From contig NC_053187.1 of assembly GCF_905163445.1 (NCBI RefSeq), positions 12,338,001 through 12,402,000 of the forward strand: 64,000 bases of DNA, read 5' to 3'. How positions within the stretch are numbered: the first letter of the stretch is position 1; the number at the start of each line of letters is the position of its first letter. This document shows positions 11,786 through 24,752 of the stretch, one piece after another. Made by a program: the position numbers and the translations under genes. The notes below the pieces were generated by a model. That model worked only from the letters and a program-made list of their open reading frames with translations, ran no database searches and was not told where the DNA came from. Source of the DNA: Pararge aegeria (taxonomy: Eukaryota > Arthropoda > Insecta > Lepidoptera > Nymphalidae).

Positions 11786-12899
11786 ACACATAAAGAAACC
11801 TAAACATATATAGAGATAGGTCTATGATTCAAATGTATTTAATACATCCAAGTAAGATGTAGGAATGTAGCTTGAACATACTATATACTAACGGCACCCC
11901 ACCACCCTTCTGAAGTTGTCAACCTGACCATATCAAGACAGTAAATAAAATCACTAATCTTCAGAAATCTCAGAAAAATTCCAGAAGCAATAAAATTATC
12001 ACGATAATGTTCGTATTAATTATTTTATTGATGTAAATTTTGAATTCCTAGTGAAATTTAGCTAATTTTTGTTTTTTTTTACAGGTAAGCACTTGAATTC
12101 CGGGTTTTATGAGGTAAACATTTTGAAACTAGTTATACGTAAATTAACTCCAAAGAAACTCTTTACTTTCTTAGCTTAATACCATGCAAACAAAAGGTTT
12201 AAGCACAACGGTGACCAAAAATAAAGTAAATATTATATTGAACTAACAATGTGTTTTAATATTATATATTTTGTTCAACGAGTATTTGCTCCATTTTATT
12301 CTTGGGTTTTGGATATACATATAATGGCATGACAAAACAAAAATATGGACTAAATCTACTTAAAAAAAAGAAAAGAAATAGCTTAGTGATTTCAAAGGGT
12401 TTTAGTTTTCCATACTTGTATTGTTTTCACACTTAATAATAAATGTGTGTCATAGTAATTATACGAGTATAATTACTCTACAAGTGGATAGAGATTACTA
12501 TATAAGTACCAGTAGATACATGGTAGACTGTACATACGGCTGAACTGAAATACGTAAATCCAGATAATCGAGATTGCCAATGTATTTACTACAAGCATAC
12601 AATTAGCACTCAGCAAATTACTATTAATACAGAAACTGCAAACCATCAAAACATGAAAAGCCAATGCTGAATTAACAATAACACAAAACACCATACAAAA
12701 GCGTAATGCAATTTAATACATAATTATTTTATTGGAAATAAAGCATTATTCTCCCTTTATACCGATCAGTTCAATAAATAATTAACTGATTTTAGTTTCC
12801 GCATAATCGGCTTTTTAGAAAACTCATTTGACTGGCAAATTGTTTTGCTTGTACGTAATGCTTACGTTACTGGCGATTGCGGGGTATCTTATTATTTAA

Positions 12900-13165
12900 T
12901 ACTGTTGCCGGCGACTTCGTCTGCGTTTGATTTTGTTTTTTGATGTGGCATTAAATTTAGTTGTAGATCTAAAAAAAAATAAAGTATTCAGTCAAACGCT
13001 CATCCCCTCTCCCAAAGGTACCGAGCTTAATGTCGGGATAAAAAGTATCCTTTATTATTTCTAACACTTCCAAGAATACGTGTACAAAGTTTCATGAGGA
13101 TCAGTTAAGTAGTTTTTGCGTGAAAGCGTAACAAACAAACTTACATTGACATTTATAATATTAGT
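12900..13165 (-). mobile_element. Helitron-like non-autonomous element
   Basis: Minus-strand element: 5' TACTAATATTATAAATGTCA, GTTACGCTTTCACGCAAAAA, GATCCTCATGAAACTTTGTA and TACTTTTTATCCCGACATTA, 3' AACGCAGACGAAGTCGCCGG then CAACAGTA. The order is that of a common lepidopteran Helitron group; the CTAG end has mutated. Confidence 0.6.
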
Positions 13166-13267
13166 AGAGTAGTAATTTTTGAAGAAATGGTTTGTTTAAA
13201 AATCTGAGCAAATACTAAATATTATCAAAAACGAAGCACGCAAAATAATTCACAAATCGTTACTTCG

Positions 13268-13400
13268 TTTTATAAGTCAAAGTCAATGTCAATTATTTCT
13301 TTATTCAAAAAGGCACATAGATGGCACACCCAAATAATGATTATATTGAAATCAATGGCAAATCTATTTTAAACTGAAACTGTAAAACCTTAATCCCCTT
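13268..13400 (-). mobile_element. LINE 3' end with GTCAAA tail, reversed
   Basis: Minus-strand relative of the 6.5-kb LINE end: GTCAAAGTCAATGTCAATTA (eroded tail) followed by TCTTTATTCAAAAAGGCACA and about 90 bp of UTR. 5' truncated. Confidence 0.55.
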
Positions 13401-13733
13401 ACAAATAAAATAATGGATACTAAATAAAGAGCTTACAATGTTAAGAGCAAAATGGATAGCTTACGGCTTATTTAATGGCTACATTATTAATTTTCACCGC
13501 AAATATTGCAATTTGTTCGCCGGTCCGATTGATTTTAGGCAAAACAAATTTTCATTTACATCAGGGAAAATCATACGCTTCATTAATTTTGGTTCATTGA
13601 AATACCTTTTTCAATTTTAAATGTGTATTATGTTAATACGATCAGTGTTTTTCCATATATCAAATTATTATTGATATAATAATATGGTGCGTAATGTATT
13701 CCCACTAATTACATAAATTTACTTACGAGTAAT

Positions 13734-13780
13734 TTTTCCACATGTCGTCTTACCACCTAGGTAAGACGACACGTGGAAAA
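13734..13780. repeat. Hairpin with 21-bp arms and a 5-nt loop
   Basis: Arms at 13734-13754 and 13760-13780 with a single A/G mismatch (TTTTCCAC at one end, GTGGAAAA at the other; the inner part is TGTCGTCTTACC / GGTAAGACGACA). Loop ACCTA. No second copy in the window. Confidence 0.8.
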
Positions 13781-13939
13781 GAATCGCAGGGAACCAGAAT
13801 CTGGATGTCACAGAAACGCGCTATAATTTGAAAAAGCTTATATTCAATTCCGGAGGAAGGTTATAGGTTTTTAAAAATATGCGAGTGATGTGACGCGTAT
13901 ATTACAGAGTAGAATATACAAGTATAATTAGTTTAATAG

Positions 13940-14055
13940 CAGATGAAAGCTTGTTTGATAACAATTTACGTATCAGAAGTTGCAGGCGGACGATTTGTCG
14001 GGGATTCACTAATCGAACAATTTCTGCGCGGGCGCAACTTCCGTGGTTTGTAGTT
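13940..14055 (+). mobile_element. Helitron-like 3'-end fragment
   Basis: CAGAAGTTGCAGGCGGACGA and TTGTCGGGGATT resemble the terminal part of the 11.5-kb element, followed by a second GCGCGGGCGCAACTTCC segment in partly inverted relation. The family assignment is weak. Confidence 0.3.
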
Positions 14056-14374
14056 GCTTGCACTCGACACATTCTGATTTCTGACATAAAACATTTCCGA
14101 AGTAGAATAAGATTTCAGAAGAATATAGTATTTATTTCTCATACAAATTATATTAGTAGGTTTATAACATTTTTACTTTACTTAGGTATATTTTATTTTT
14201 TTATTTAATTGGTCTAGTGGTTGGCATAGTTAACTTGGGTTCACTTTTCGGATAGGTTTAAAACATTTTTAGACATTGTACTATTCTAATTTTAAAATAT
14301 ATTGTAGCCTAGAATTCATGAAGTTTATAAAACATTATTATCATTCTAAGAGATCATCAAGCTAAGAGATGTGT

Positions 14375-14612
14375 AACGTTCAAAAGATTGGGGACGTTGG
14401 GGTCTCAAGATGTTGGAATGGTCACCTATATATATATAGGCACCGGTAAATGCAGCGTCGGTAGACCTCTGACAAGGTGGGAGATGACATCTAGCGAGTT
14501 GCAGAGAACTGCTGGACTCAAACGGTACAAGACCGTGGTATTTGGAACTCCCTACAAAAGACCTATGTCCAGCTGTGGACGTCCATTGGTCAACATGATG
14601 ATGAAGAGATGT
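14375..14612 (+). pseudogene. RTE-type LINE, C-terminal remnant
   Basis: Decayed 3' end of an RTE-clade element. Reading through frameshifts on the plus strand gives GRWGLKMLEW, SVGRPLTRW and a terminal block corresponding to the 'YVQQW' end of such proteins, then short ATG repeats at 14594-14605. It is a related copy to the minus-strand remnant at 58683-59020. Broken by stops and by a TATATATATA insertion near 14430. Confidence 0.65.
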
Positions 14613-17259
14613 TAATATTAGATTTTCGATAAAGGCTAGTAACTTGGACCACACAATTGATATAGTGAAGTCTTACGCGCGGATAATTAGCTAAAATATG
14701 GTAAATTATTCGTAAGCACCGATTCACCATATTTACATGCGGTGGCCGCGCGGTCACGTTTGTTAGATAGGTACCTAATGCCGGATAATTAATCTCTTCG
14801 CTGCGTTTAATACTGAATTATGGTTTTGTTTATGTTTTAGATAATTTGTATGGAAATGGGTATTTGCTCCTGAATACAAACAGAAAGCTTAATATCCGTA
14901 ACAGTCAAAAAATTGGTATGACTTATACGCCACACTTTAAAAAAAATCACAAGTACGAACGTTGTGTAATGTGTTCTTCATTAAGTTTATAGCCAGCGTT
15001 ACTTAAGAAGATGTAATTAAACCCAATACAACCTTAACAGTTCAGGCAGTTAAAAGTATGATAGAACAAAGAAACTCACAATATACAAAAATACGTATGC
15101 AGGTATGAACCCTGAAAGCAATACACTCCTCTTTTTGCAATAGTGAAAAATCCGCACTTTACCAAATACCAGGGTATCCTCGTTTGAATTTGACTATGCA
15201 ACGCGCTATTTCGATAAAGATTCATTCGAAATTGTGTGATCAGTTTATCAAAAATATATTTACTTCTTTTATTAATAAAGGTGGAAGGCGTGGAGTTCTG
15301 ACGTTTGTTTGTATAAATTGGTATCGCTGCTTACAGATCGATATGGTCTTGACGATTTAGTTATTTGCAAACGATAGGTACATGTGCCTTTTGGATCTTT
15401 CATTAAAATTTTGGAAAACATTTGGAGTATTTCAGAGAACAAAGTTTCTCAAAGCTGTTAGTAAATCGCGCTACCAACACAAAAACATCGTTATTCCTAC
15501 TCTCCCACCCGGGGTTATCGTTCAGCGTATTGTAATGAATTAAAAAACGCAGGTATATTGATAAATTGGCATCGAGGTATTGATACATTTCTTAATAGAA
15601 AGTTACTTGGAAGCAGTCGGCTTTTCCTTCATAGCACACAATATAAAATAATGATACTTAGACTATAAAATGTTGATGTTGAAAATGTGCAACTGGTGCG
15701 TTTCTTGCCGGCTTTTTCTCATTAGAATCTGCCTTTCGAATTACTGTAGACTTGACGTTCAAAAATGATGAAATAAAGTAAGCATATGATAAATTTTTAT
15801 TTTGGATGCCACTTATCCAGTTAACGGGCTGAGCCCAGTCCCGGGCTTGCCTATAGATATATAGATGTGTGATATATAGATGTGGCTATCTTACAGTTTT
15901 GATTGATCCCCTTACACAGCTCTACTTGTTAGAACCATATTCATATGCTGACTTTAATTGGCCGGGCATAACTCGTAATCTAAATCACCGAGAGTACAAA
16001 AAAAATCTTATTGTCACTTAATTTTTTAAGAGAGATGTTGGTTTTCCTACTTTGCTTCAATTCTTTAATCACGTATGATTTTTATTTCCTTAAAACCAGT
16101 AAGGTATAGTTTTACAGAAGTCTGCATAGAAGAGTAGGACAGCAACATCGTTACAGAAACCTTGAAGCCGAACTGAGTACGTCATTATTTGAAAAGGCCT
16201 TATTCCACTATATGAAAATAGCCTTAAGATAATTATCACGCGACAAGAAGCTACATCCTAACGAGATACATTACTTAATGAGACAGAATGTTTACTAGTT
16301 CTGGTGAATCTCGGCGAATGGAGACGAAAAACATTACTACGATGTGTTGCATGTTACGGATATTACCTACTAATAGGATAGGGAAACTACACTACACGTA
16401 ATTAAAATTTCCAGGCCTTTCCAAATTGTACATTCAATATTACCAATACAATATCAAGTTACTCGTTTTTGTTTTGAAAGGTTTGTTGAAATGTAATATT
16501 TTATATTTTGGTCAAAAATTGCTCAAAAATAAGTTAGCTCAATATTTGTAATACATTTTACAAGCACTTACCAGAATTCGACGGAGCCTAAATTTTGCAT
16601 ATAGATGTAACTTCGGCGACAAAGCAAAAACATGGTGCCTTGGAGCTGGTCTGATGATGAAACAGAATATTGTCGTAGAAATTGTCTATCGTCAAATTGG
16701 AGCCATTCAATTTATCACCGATAAGTATAATAAAAGTTGGTTGATGAGTAGTCATCGTGCGACAGTGGAAAAGGCACTATTGGGTTTCGAATTTTAAAAT
16801 TTTGAATTTGTTTTAAAGATTTTTTTTTTATTATAACTAAAAAAGACACCTGGTAAATGGCTCTTGAACTTTGATTTGCCTAAAACTGGATTAATTAAAT
16901 CGGAAAATTCTCAACTAACAGTTAACTAAAAACAGGCGAGTGTCCCGATTCAATTTGCGCTATAATTATGATGTCATCGGAGAAGGATTTAATTAAAGAC
17001 CTTTTTGGAGGCCTCCAAGGTAATTGCTGTTCAATGACTCTTTGTAGTCCGAGAGTAGACTTGTTTTTACCTACTTGTGGATTGTGTTCGAGAGTCTTTA
17101 TTAGTGAATGCTCAGTTTTCTCTTGTTGTTTTAAGCTAAATCAGACTTCATTGTTTAAAGCAAATTTTCGGATCCTTAGTGTTTTTTTTCAATACCTTCT
17201 ATAAAACTTGTTTCAATGATTAAATTATTATTGTATTTTATTTTGAAAATAAGGTATTG
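14613..17259. other. No gene recognised
   Basis: AT-rich, with the old LINE end at 15597-15790 as the only identified element. Confidence 0.4.
15597..15790 (+). mobile_element. Old LINE 3' end (family L)
   Basis: Diverged plus-strand copy. Recognisable blocks are TTACTTGGAAGCAGTCGGCT, GTTGATGTTGAAAATGTGCA, TTCTTGCCGGC and AGAATCTGCCTTTCGAA, in the family order. No open frame remains. Confidence 0.6.
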
Positions 17260-17470
17260 AATTAAATCTATATTATATTATAAAAGAAAGTTGTGATAGT
17301 TACACCATTTATAAATCCAGAACGGCTGGACCAATTTTTATATATTTGATTTTTTGGATTTCTCTTGAACACCGGAACCGGAACCGGACCGGAATAGGAT
17401 AATAAGTATTAAAATATATCATTCATAAAAAATAAATGATCCGCGGTACGAAGTTCGCCGGGACAGCTAG
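17260..17470 (+). mobile_element. Helitron-like element with intact CTAG end
   Basis: Plus-strand element whose 3' end reads CGCGGTACGAAGTTCGCCGG then GACAGCTAG at 17470. It starts near TATAAAAGAAAGTTGTGATA and contains ATCCAGAACGGCTGGACCAA, which can fold into a small hairpin. Confidence 0.55.
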
Positions 17471-19597
17471 AATAATATTAAAACACATGTTAAAACATTA
17501 TCCAGACCACTACAATTACGAAGCTACTTTTAATGACTAATATACTGTACTAGATTACTGTACAGTACAGTACTGTGCCAGACTAATATACTGTTTTAGA
17601 TTATATCTCCGCCGTAGATAACGTTGACCCACCAACTTCGGTCTCAATAGATTAGGCCGCACAGAGCTTGTCGAGTAGTGGAAGTCATAGTTTACACTAA
17701 GGAAAGTAACTATTATTAAAAAAGTTATCTAACAGTAAGTTGTAAAAATTCATAAAATTTTATATAGACTATTTAGATTTTTTTCTTTCAAATATAATTA
17801 CTATAAACGAAGGATGGGTCTATAGTAGGTAAAACTAGGCACCAGTTAAATTAATGGTTTAATTTAAATTAAAATTACCAGTCCCTTTCATAGCGTGGAA
17901 TAAGCAAATGGCGTCTGCCTTAAATAGAGTAAAAAGATTTTAATACGCGGCATAAAACCCGGAGCATGTCTAGGTGCAGTTATTTGTTGGCAAATCCTTT
18001 CTTTCTTTGACCCGGAATACAAAGGATATGTGCACTTGAAAGTTAATTAAATTTAAATATGGTAAATGGCGATAAACTGCGCTTGCCTTGGGGATATATT
18101 TGTATTTTGTATTTGTGACAGCTAAAAAAAGCGGATTATAAACAAGCTAACCAACCGGTTATGCTTTAGTTATTTTTGCTAACATTTGTTTCATATTATG
18201 CTAACTGCTCTTCGTTTCGTGTCAGTATGTTTATTTGTTTTTAATTTCGCAGCTTACAATTGTATCTTTCAAAATTACATTAATTATTTTTAGTACAAAG
18301 ATGATACTTTTCTACCTGAAGGGTATGGGTGTTTCCCGGAGACAAAAAATTGGCTTTGTTAAGCCTTTAAACTGTTCTCCCCGGATGTCATCACTAACAT
18401 GTGAGACGGCATTGGATCAATTCGCATCCCAGTACCGCAGTAGGTTTACGCTCTCTCTTTCTTACTTGGGAGTAGGTCTCTGCTCAGCAGTGGGTTGTAA
18501 ATAGGCTGACGATTATGTTGCTGATGAATGCAATTTCGTAAGTGCTGAAATAACTATTTTTTAAGACAAGATAAATTATTTAAAGCGCATCGATTATTTA
18601 ATTATATTATTAATCGAATCTCGCAATCCTACTGATAGAGAGCCATGTGCAATAATGCCAAATGTTTGTGCGTATTTGAAAGTAATTATTAAATCGCTTA
18701 TTGTACCTACTTTTTCCCTTAGAACATTTTCTAAAAATAAATTTAAAAAAACAGATACCAATTTTAATCTTATACTAAAATACTTTTGGTTTTGATTCTT
18801 TACTAAAGTGTGCAAACTTGAAATTAGGCTTAAACAATTTCACTTTGTTATTTAACACGTACAAACCGTGGCATTGATCTTGATAAAATTCGGCATTTGC
18901 CTATTACTAATATGTGGAGAGGAGAAGAAACTACTTTTAAACGCAAGAAAATATAATGCGGGAAGACTGAAATTCTTTGCGAAAGAGGTACACTATAAAT
19001 CTGACTGTGGTAGTCGAGATAAGGTCGTAAATATAACCATAATCGTATTTTAATATCATTGGCCAGTTAGCGGTGCGCATAACACTTCACTGCACTTTGA
19101 TGGATGGTCATCCATGTGACAAATTTTATAGAGCCCTCGGGTTATTAGTTTCAATAGGTACACAAAACGGCACTATACCTTTACGCTAACGAATAGTTGC
19201 ACGCAAATTTGGCATTTAAAAGTTATAGCTTTTGGTTATGAAATAGCGTGGACAATTTAGCAACTAAGGCTTCATATTGTTCGGGGGCTCTGCATGAATT
19301 ATGAACTGGTGGTTAGCTCAAAATTTATATCGCGATTAGTAAATATTTGTGTAACTTGCGGGACCGTACATTTTATCGTATAACTGATTTCAAAAAAAGG
19401 AAGTTTCTCGGATATATAAATGCTTATGATAACCCAAGCCAAATCTATTTAAAAGTACTGTGTTTTATCTTAATTATTTTTTGATTGTAATCTCATCTGG
19501 CAAATGTACAGCATTTACAGCAGGTATATTAAATCTTTACTTTTAATCAGTTTCGCCGCGGAAACGTATCAGCTCGCTACATCACTTGGATTCACAT
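17471..19597. other. No gene or repeat recognised
   Basis: AT-rich; a small local duplication of CTAATATACTGT lies at 17538-17600. Confidence 0.4.
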
Positions 19598-19762
19598 CTT
19601 TGACAGTAGGGACGTAACTCGCCAAAGCCTTTCACCAGACCAGACCAGACCAAATTCAGATATTATAAATTTCCAAATTGCCTCTACCAAGGATCGAACC
19701 TGGGATCTCCTACTTATTATAACCACAGCGCTTACAACTGCGGCAGGGAGGTCAATTCGTAC
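19598..19762 (-). mobile_element. SINE family B fragment (head half)
   Basis: Minus-strand tRNA-like half: CAGACCAGACCAGACCAAAT, B box complement GGATCGAACCTGGGATC and head GCGCTTACAACTGCGGCAGG. The body half is missing. Confidence 0.65.
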
Positions 19763-21067
19763 CTTCATTGCCCTGTATACCACTTTTCAAAATGCCCTAA
19801 GGGTGGCTGGAAGAGATCTCTTACAGAAATAAGCTTTCGTCATTTTATATGAATATAAGATACCAGAAGGAACATTAAAAAAAACAAACCATACTATGGA
19901 GCTACTAACTCTTTCCGAATAAGGCTTAATAATAAACCCATATTTATATTACGGCTGTGAAAGTGTGACCGTTCTCATACTAACCATTTTTTATCTTCAC
20001 ATTTAAAAAAAGTTCTTAATAAGTTTTTATATTATTCTACACAAATTAAAATATTAACTTGGTCAAGTTACTGAATAAGTTTTAAGGAAGAAAAGTTATT
20101 AGTTGATTTTATTTTATTTTATTATAAAAATATATAAGAAAAACAAAAAAATGGGTTTACTTTCTATTTGGTACTAAATAAATAAATATAGTTTATTTAG
20201 TTATTATCTATAGGTATGTAATATCTCTTTTCTCTAGTTCATATATCGAACCTTTTCTTAAAGTCACCTATTTTTTTACAGTCATAAGTGACATTTCAAT
20301 GAAACGCAATTTCGTCTTTATTTCAACTACCCATTGAAGGGAATAATATAAACATTATTATATGTATATAAATGTTATATTATAATCCTCAAATAGCATG
20401 AGTATAACGGACATATTATGTATTTTATATGATGATATACGATGCTCTTAAAAAATATTTATACGTTTTAGTTATAAGTTATAACACCAAATCTATGTGT
20501 AGTATATGTACTAGAAGGTATAATACCCTTAAAGGAATAAATTATACTGTGCTAAGGTGTTTATTGAATTCAATGACACTTAAAAGACAAAAGGAATGGC
20601 AAAAAAATTCCACCGTGCGTACGTTTGAAATGAAAAAAATCCATATATCGAAAGGGTAAATACGCGAATATATTTAATTAAAAACGATTATTCCGGTAGT
20701 TTTACGTTTTATCGACATTTTATGGGATATAGTAAATAAAACTTCATTCGCGTTTTGTGTACCGAAAGGACTGTATAGTTTAAAGCTTAACCACACGGGA
20801 GTCAGCACCATTGCGTTCGATAAAAACTAATTAGGTTATTGAAAATCCAATTTAAAATTTGATATCCTTATTGTGTTACAATTAAAGCTAATTATTGGAA
20901 AACTATTAATGAATACGCCCGATTAAATGCGAGTTGTAATGAACTTTATGTTGGATTGTAGATAATATTTGCTCAGGTAAACCGATCGGAAAAGTTAAAG
21001 CTTGCTTTGCTTTTATAATCTGAATTTGCAAATTTAAAGTTGATTTATTGATCTTAATTCTTTATTA

Positions 21068-21155
21068 AACTCACCTCATTAATGTCCCACTGCAGTGCAC
21101 AAGCCTTATTCCTTATAGGAGACAGGGTTTAAGAGCATAGACCCAGCACGTTTCT
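21068..21155. repeat. Repeat fragment (TAATGTCCCACTGC)
   Basis: CTCATTAATGTCCCACTGCA, GTGCACAAGCCTTATTCCTT and ATAGGAGACAGGGTTTAAG, related to 8660-8830. Confidence 0.35.
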
Positions 21156-21483
21156 TCAACGCGTGTTTTCGGGCTTTAAAAAGTCCGTTAAGGTAGCATT
21201 TGTCTGTTTAATGTGTTCAATCTCGATTCTTAAACGCCACAAACTTAAGTAAATTTGCATTGTCAGGAATATGCAAGTATAAGGTTTCATATGGTATAAT
21301 ATATACTTATATATTTTTATAGATATCAGTCCAAAACCATATAAAAGATTCAGTTTTACGTGAATCAACATGTGCTTGGAAACTCAGACACATCGTTATC
21401 TTATGTTCGAGTGGCTAGAGTTGTTTCAATTTAAATATCTATTTTAAGATATGCGCATTTCTGCAACGGTCTCTGCTATTAAT

Positions 21484-21802
21484 TTTTTTTTTATTCCACT
21501 GCCCTTGACTGCAGTCTGACCTGGTGGTGAGTGATGATGCAGTCTAAGATGGTAGCGGGCTTACTTGTTAGTGAGTATAGTAGTCATACCTCTAATTAGT
21601 TTCTACATGACATCGCACCGGAACATTTAATCGCTTACCGGTACGTCTTTGTCGGTAGGGTAGCCACGGCCAATTCCTCCCGCCAGAGCAGACCATAGAA
21701 AATTCAGAAATTATAAATTCACAAACTGGCCCTGCTGGGAACCGAACCTGGGACCTCCTACTTCATAGCGCTTACCTTTGCGCCAGTGGGTTGGAGGTCG
21801 TC
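21484..21802 (-). mobile_element. tRNA-derived SINE (family B), nearly full length
   Basis: Minus-strand copy from the T run at 21484 through TGACTGCAGTCTGACCTGG, ACGTCTTTGTCGGTAGGG and the head complement (GAACCGAACCTGGGACC, then GCGCTTACCTTTGCGCCAG). Confidence 0.8.
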
Positions 21803-22714
21803 AAAAATTTACTGACATATTTGTCGATGACAATAATAAATGGTGTTTCATGTTAAGACGGAAGTATGCTACCCTGATAAAGTTATGGCAGTTTTTTTCA
21901 CCTCAAAAAGGCTCATACCAACGTAAAATCGTATCGACATGGTTCTTTGTATCTTCGGTTCTTATCAAATCGGTCGGCGTCTTTGCTTTAATAACAAAAA
22001 TAACGACAGGTATTTTGTTGATAGGGATTTGATAGGCGAACACGGTAACTTTAAATAAATGTAAGAGACTATTAAAACATTCTTTATTTTCGTGCGTAAT
22101 AGGGCTTTTTTGTTATACCTACCTGTTCATTAAATTTTTAATTAAAATCTCTATAATGAATACCCTTTTACATCGCGGCTGTTCGAAAATTAATAATTAT
22201 TTTAAAGTACCTACAATGTAGGTAAATATTATTAAAATATTCTGTATGGTATTTAAGGTAATGGTCACACAATTTATGTTAATATTATTGTACGAATACT
22301 TAATGGTTATTTAAATGGCAATTGATTTAAATTTTTAATAAATACGCCGTAAGTGGACATGTTACCTATGATTTCTATCTGTACCAGATTTTATTTTTTG
22401 TCAGTCTTTAAGAAATGTATAAAGTCGTTTCCTTACGGAAGTCCATCATAGATAATCAATCGACATTAAGTTTTATCTGAGACAACCAAGCATATTTGTA
22501 CGGTTTAATTTATAGCTTCTTTAATATTGATACGCTATACTCACAGAATTTAGAAGCGTTACCATAAAATGGGAAAATGTGAAAAAGATTGTGAGCTAGC
22601 CACATTCCGCGGGTGTAAAGTGAGATGTGCGCGAGGCGTTTTCACTGTTTTTGAACACAATGCATTGCATACAAAAATGGTTGAATGAGCATTCTGTATG
22701 TTCTTAATTGTATA

Positions 22715-22905
22715 ATATTATATATAATATGCTCAGTGAGTTTTCCTGGGATAAAAATAAGTATTTCTTAACTAATAAAGTAAAGAAGCCGTTGTTGCTC
22801 TCCGTCCTTTTAACTAACTTTTTAATTGATTGCTTGGTAAAGGCGTGAAGGAAGGACAAACTAACTCACTTTCGCATTTATAATATTATTAAAGACTTGA
22901 AGGGC
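22715..22905 (-). mobile_element. Helitron-like element, 5' part
   Basis: Minus-strand start TAATATTATAAATGCGAAAG, then GTCCTTCCTTCACGCC and TTTTTATCCCAGGAAAACTC. Same group as the 3.96-kb and 40.9-kb elements. The 3' end is missing. Confidence 0.45.
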
Positions 22906-23089
22906 TTAGAAGTTATAAAACATAACACCACTGATTTTTCTGTTTGTCGCTGATTATAGCTAATTAAGCTTAATGAAATACGAATAAAGTCTCATTGAAG
23001 TAGCTCTTGTATCTATCTTACCTACTTTTCATAATCTATCGGAAAATGTTAAGATCTTTGACAATATTAGAGTAAAGATAAAATCAGAC

Positions 23090-23530
23090 AAGTGCGAATC
23101 GAACTGGCGCACGAAGGTTTCGTATTATGTATAAAAACGGCAAAAAAAATTATGTCTGTTGAATGGGAGCGCCCTTAAATATTTCTTTTATTCTGTTTTT
23201 TAGTATTTGTTGTTATAGCGGAAATACATCATCTGTGATAATTTTAACTGCCTATCATGTTTCACGAGATACCTGCCTGCCTGGTGACAGTTGGACAGGC
23301 ATTGACGTGCACTTCATACATGCACAAAAGCACTGCCTACCCTATAATTTATATATAACTCGTACAGGAGGAGAATTTTTGGAGTTTTATACAATTATTT
23401 TAGCTGTATGCATACCCTGGTAAGAACTCACGTGCACGCCACTGTGGACAGGCAGACAGACAGACGGAGAGCAGAGTCTCAGCAGGAGAACCCCTTTTTT
23501 CAATTTGGGTAAAATGGGATTCTACTACTG
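23090..23530 (+). repeat. Dispersed repeat carrying the hAT-like MITE
   Basis: Outer repeat in two blocks (23090-23291 and 23453-23530): GACAAGTGCGAATCGAACTG, AAAAACGGCAAAAAAAATTA, TTTAGTATTTGTTGTTATAG, then CAGACAGACAGACGGAGAGC and TCTCAGCAGGAGAACCCC. It resembles a common lepidopteran repeat that normally has the second block right after the GGTGACAG word. The MITE interrupts it there. Confidence 0.6.
23300..23444. mobile_element. hAT-like MITE (145 bp) with perfect 8-bp target duplication
   Basis: Terminal inverted repeats CATTGACGTGCAC (left, two changes) and GTGCACGCCACTG (right), flanked by TGGACAGG on both sides (23292-23299 and 23445-23452). It matches, reversed, the element at 37816-37958 over its whole length. 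CAGTGGCG-type ends with 8-bp duplications are the mark of the hAT superfamily. No coding capacity. Confidence 0.85.
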
Positions 23531-24624
23531 AGACTCTACAACCTTTAAAAAAATATTTCCGAACCATGAAATCCGAAACGGTAATTTAAATCGGTAGGAA
23601 TCGACACTCAATTTGAATTCCCGAAGAAAGTACATGCGCGATCTTACGACTCGCCGAATTGTCTATCCTATTGGTTTCATCCCTAATTTAACTTTTAGGG
23701 AAACGGATTGAAGTCACCAAAGCAGAAAGTTGTATGTAACCGAAAGGGAGCCGATTGATAGGCCCTATTTTGCTGGCGTACCTCATTACTTTGCCGTGAA
23801 ACCGCGTAATTTCGGCGGTAACAAACATCGTTGATTCCATATTATTTTAGCGTTTACCTCCCGTTATATTATATTGCTTAAAATCGAGGGCTAATGTAAC
23901 GATTCCAATTAAAAGAAACTTGGGCTGGTGAAGTATAAAATGAAAAGAAACCCATTTCTATAACCCCGAATTTTGGATTTTCTTTACTAAGGCAACTTTA
24001 GTCGACTTATCAAATGATTAGTTGGTTATTTTAAATACAGAAGGGAATCTGTTTAAATTGTTTTGTGTAAAGGATGATTTTAACCATCGTTATTATATAT
24101 TTCTCGGACGGAGGAGTATGAAATTTCCCAATTTCAGTTTATAAAGAGAAGGAGTGCAGAATTATTTTTATGTTTTTGATTTGACAATAAAAATATTTGA
24201 GTCAATAAAAAACTAACATTTATTAGACGCACACGCATATAAACACTTTATCAGTAGTTTACATTAATTTAGACCACTAGTCTTTAGCTCGCTACCATCT
24301 TACTGCATCTTATAAGACCCGTCGTCCGATCGTCTCATAAGACTGCATCTTATCTTAGACTGCATCTTCACCAGGTTACATAAATAGGAATTTATTATTA
24401 ATTTAATTGCAACCAAAAGTTACATAAATAAGTATTAGAAACAACCACTTATGCGCACAGGCAGGTCCAAAGCAGGTTTAACCTAAAAGCTTTTCAATAG
24501 TACTCAAAATACCTACTGGCAGCTTTAAGAGGGCAACTCTTAAAGTAAAACTAATTTTTATTTTTTACTTGGTCACAATAGTGGCCAGCTCTTGAAAGGT
24601 GCCAGCGCGTGTAGTTGCATATTA

Positions 24625-24752
24625 TTATTTATTTATTTATACTCTTTATATGCACACAAAAAAATACAAAGGAAGAATAAAAAAAATACAGACAGAAGCA
24701 GTATACAAAAGGCCTTATCGCTTCGTAGCGATCTCTTCCAGGCAACCTTAGG
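24625..24752 (-). mobile_element. LINE 3'-end fragment (GGTTGCCTGGAAGAGATC family), reversed
   Basis: Minus-strand copy: the module and its stem-loop (ATCGCT, loop TCGT on the plus strand, AGCGAT) lie at about 24715-24750 and the tail of TTTA units at about 24629-24640. The 3' UTR between them is AT-rich. 5' truncated. Confidence 0.65.

Noticed and set aside
23163..23423. 86-codon open frame with a signal-peptide-like start
   Set aside because: It spans a dispersed repeat and an inserted hAT-like MITE, so the hydrophobic start is accidental.
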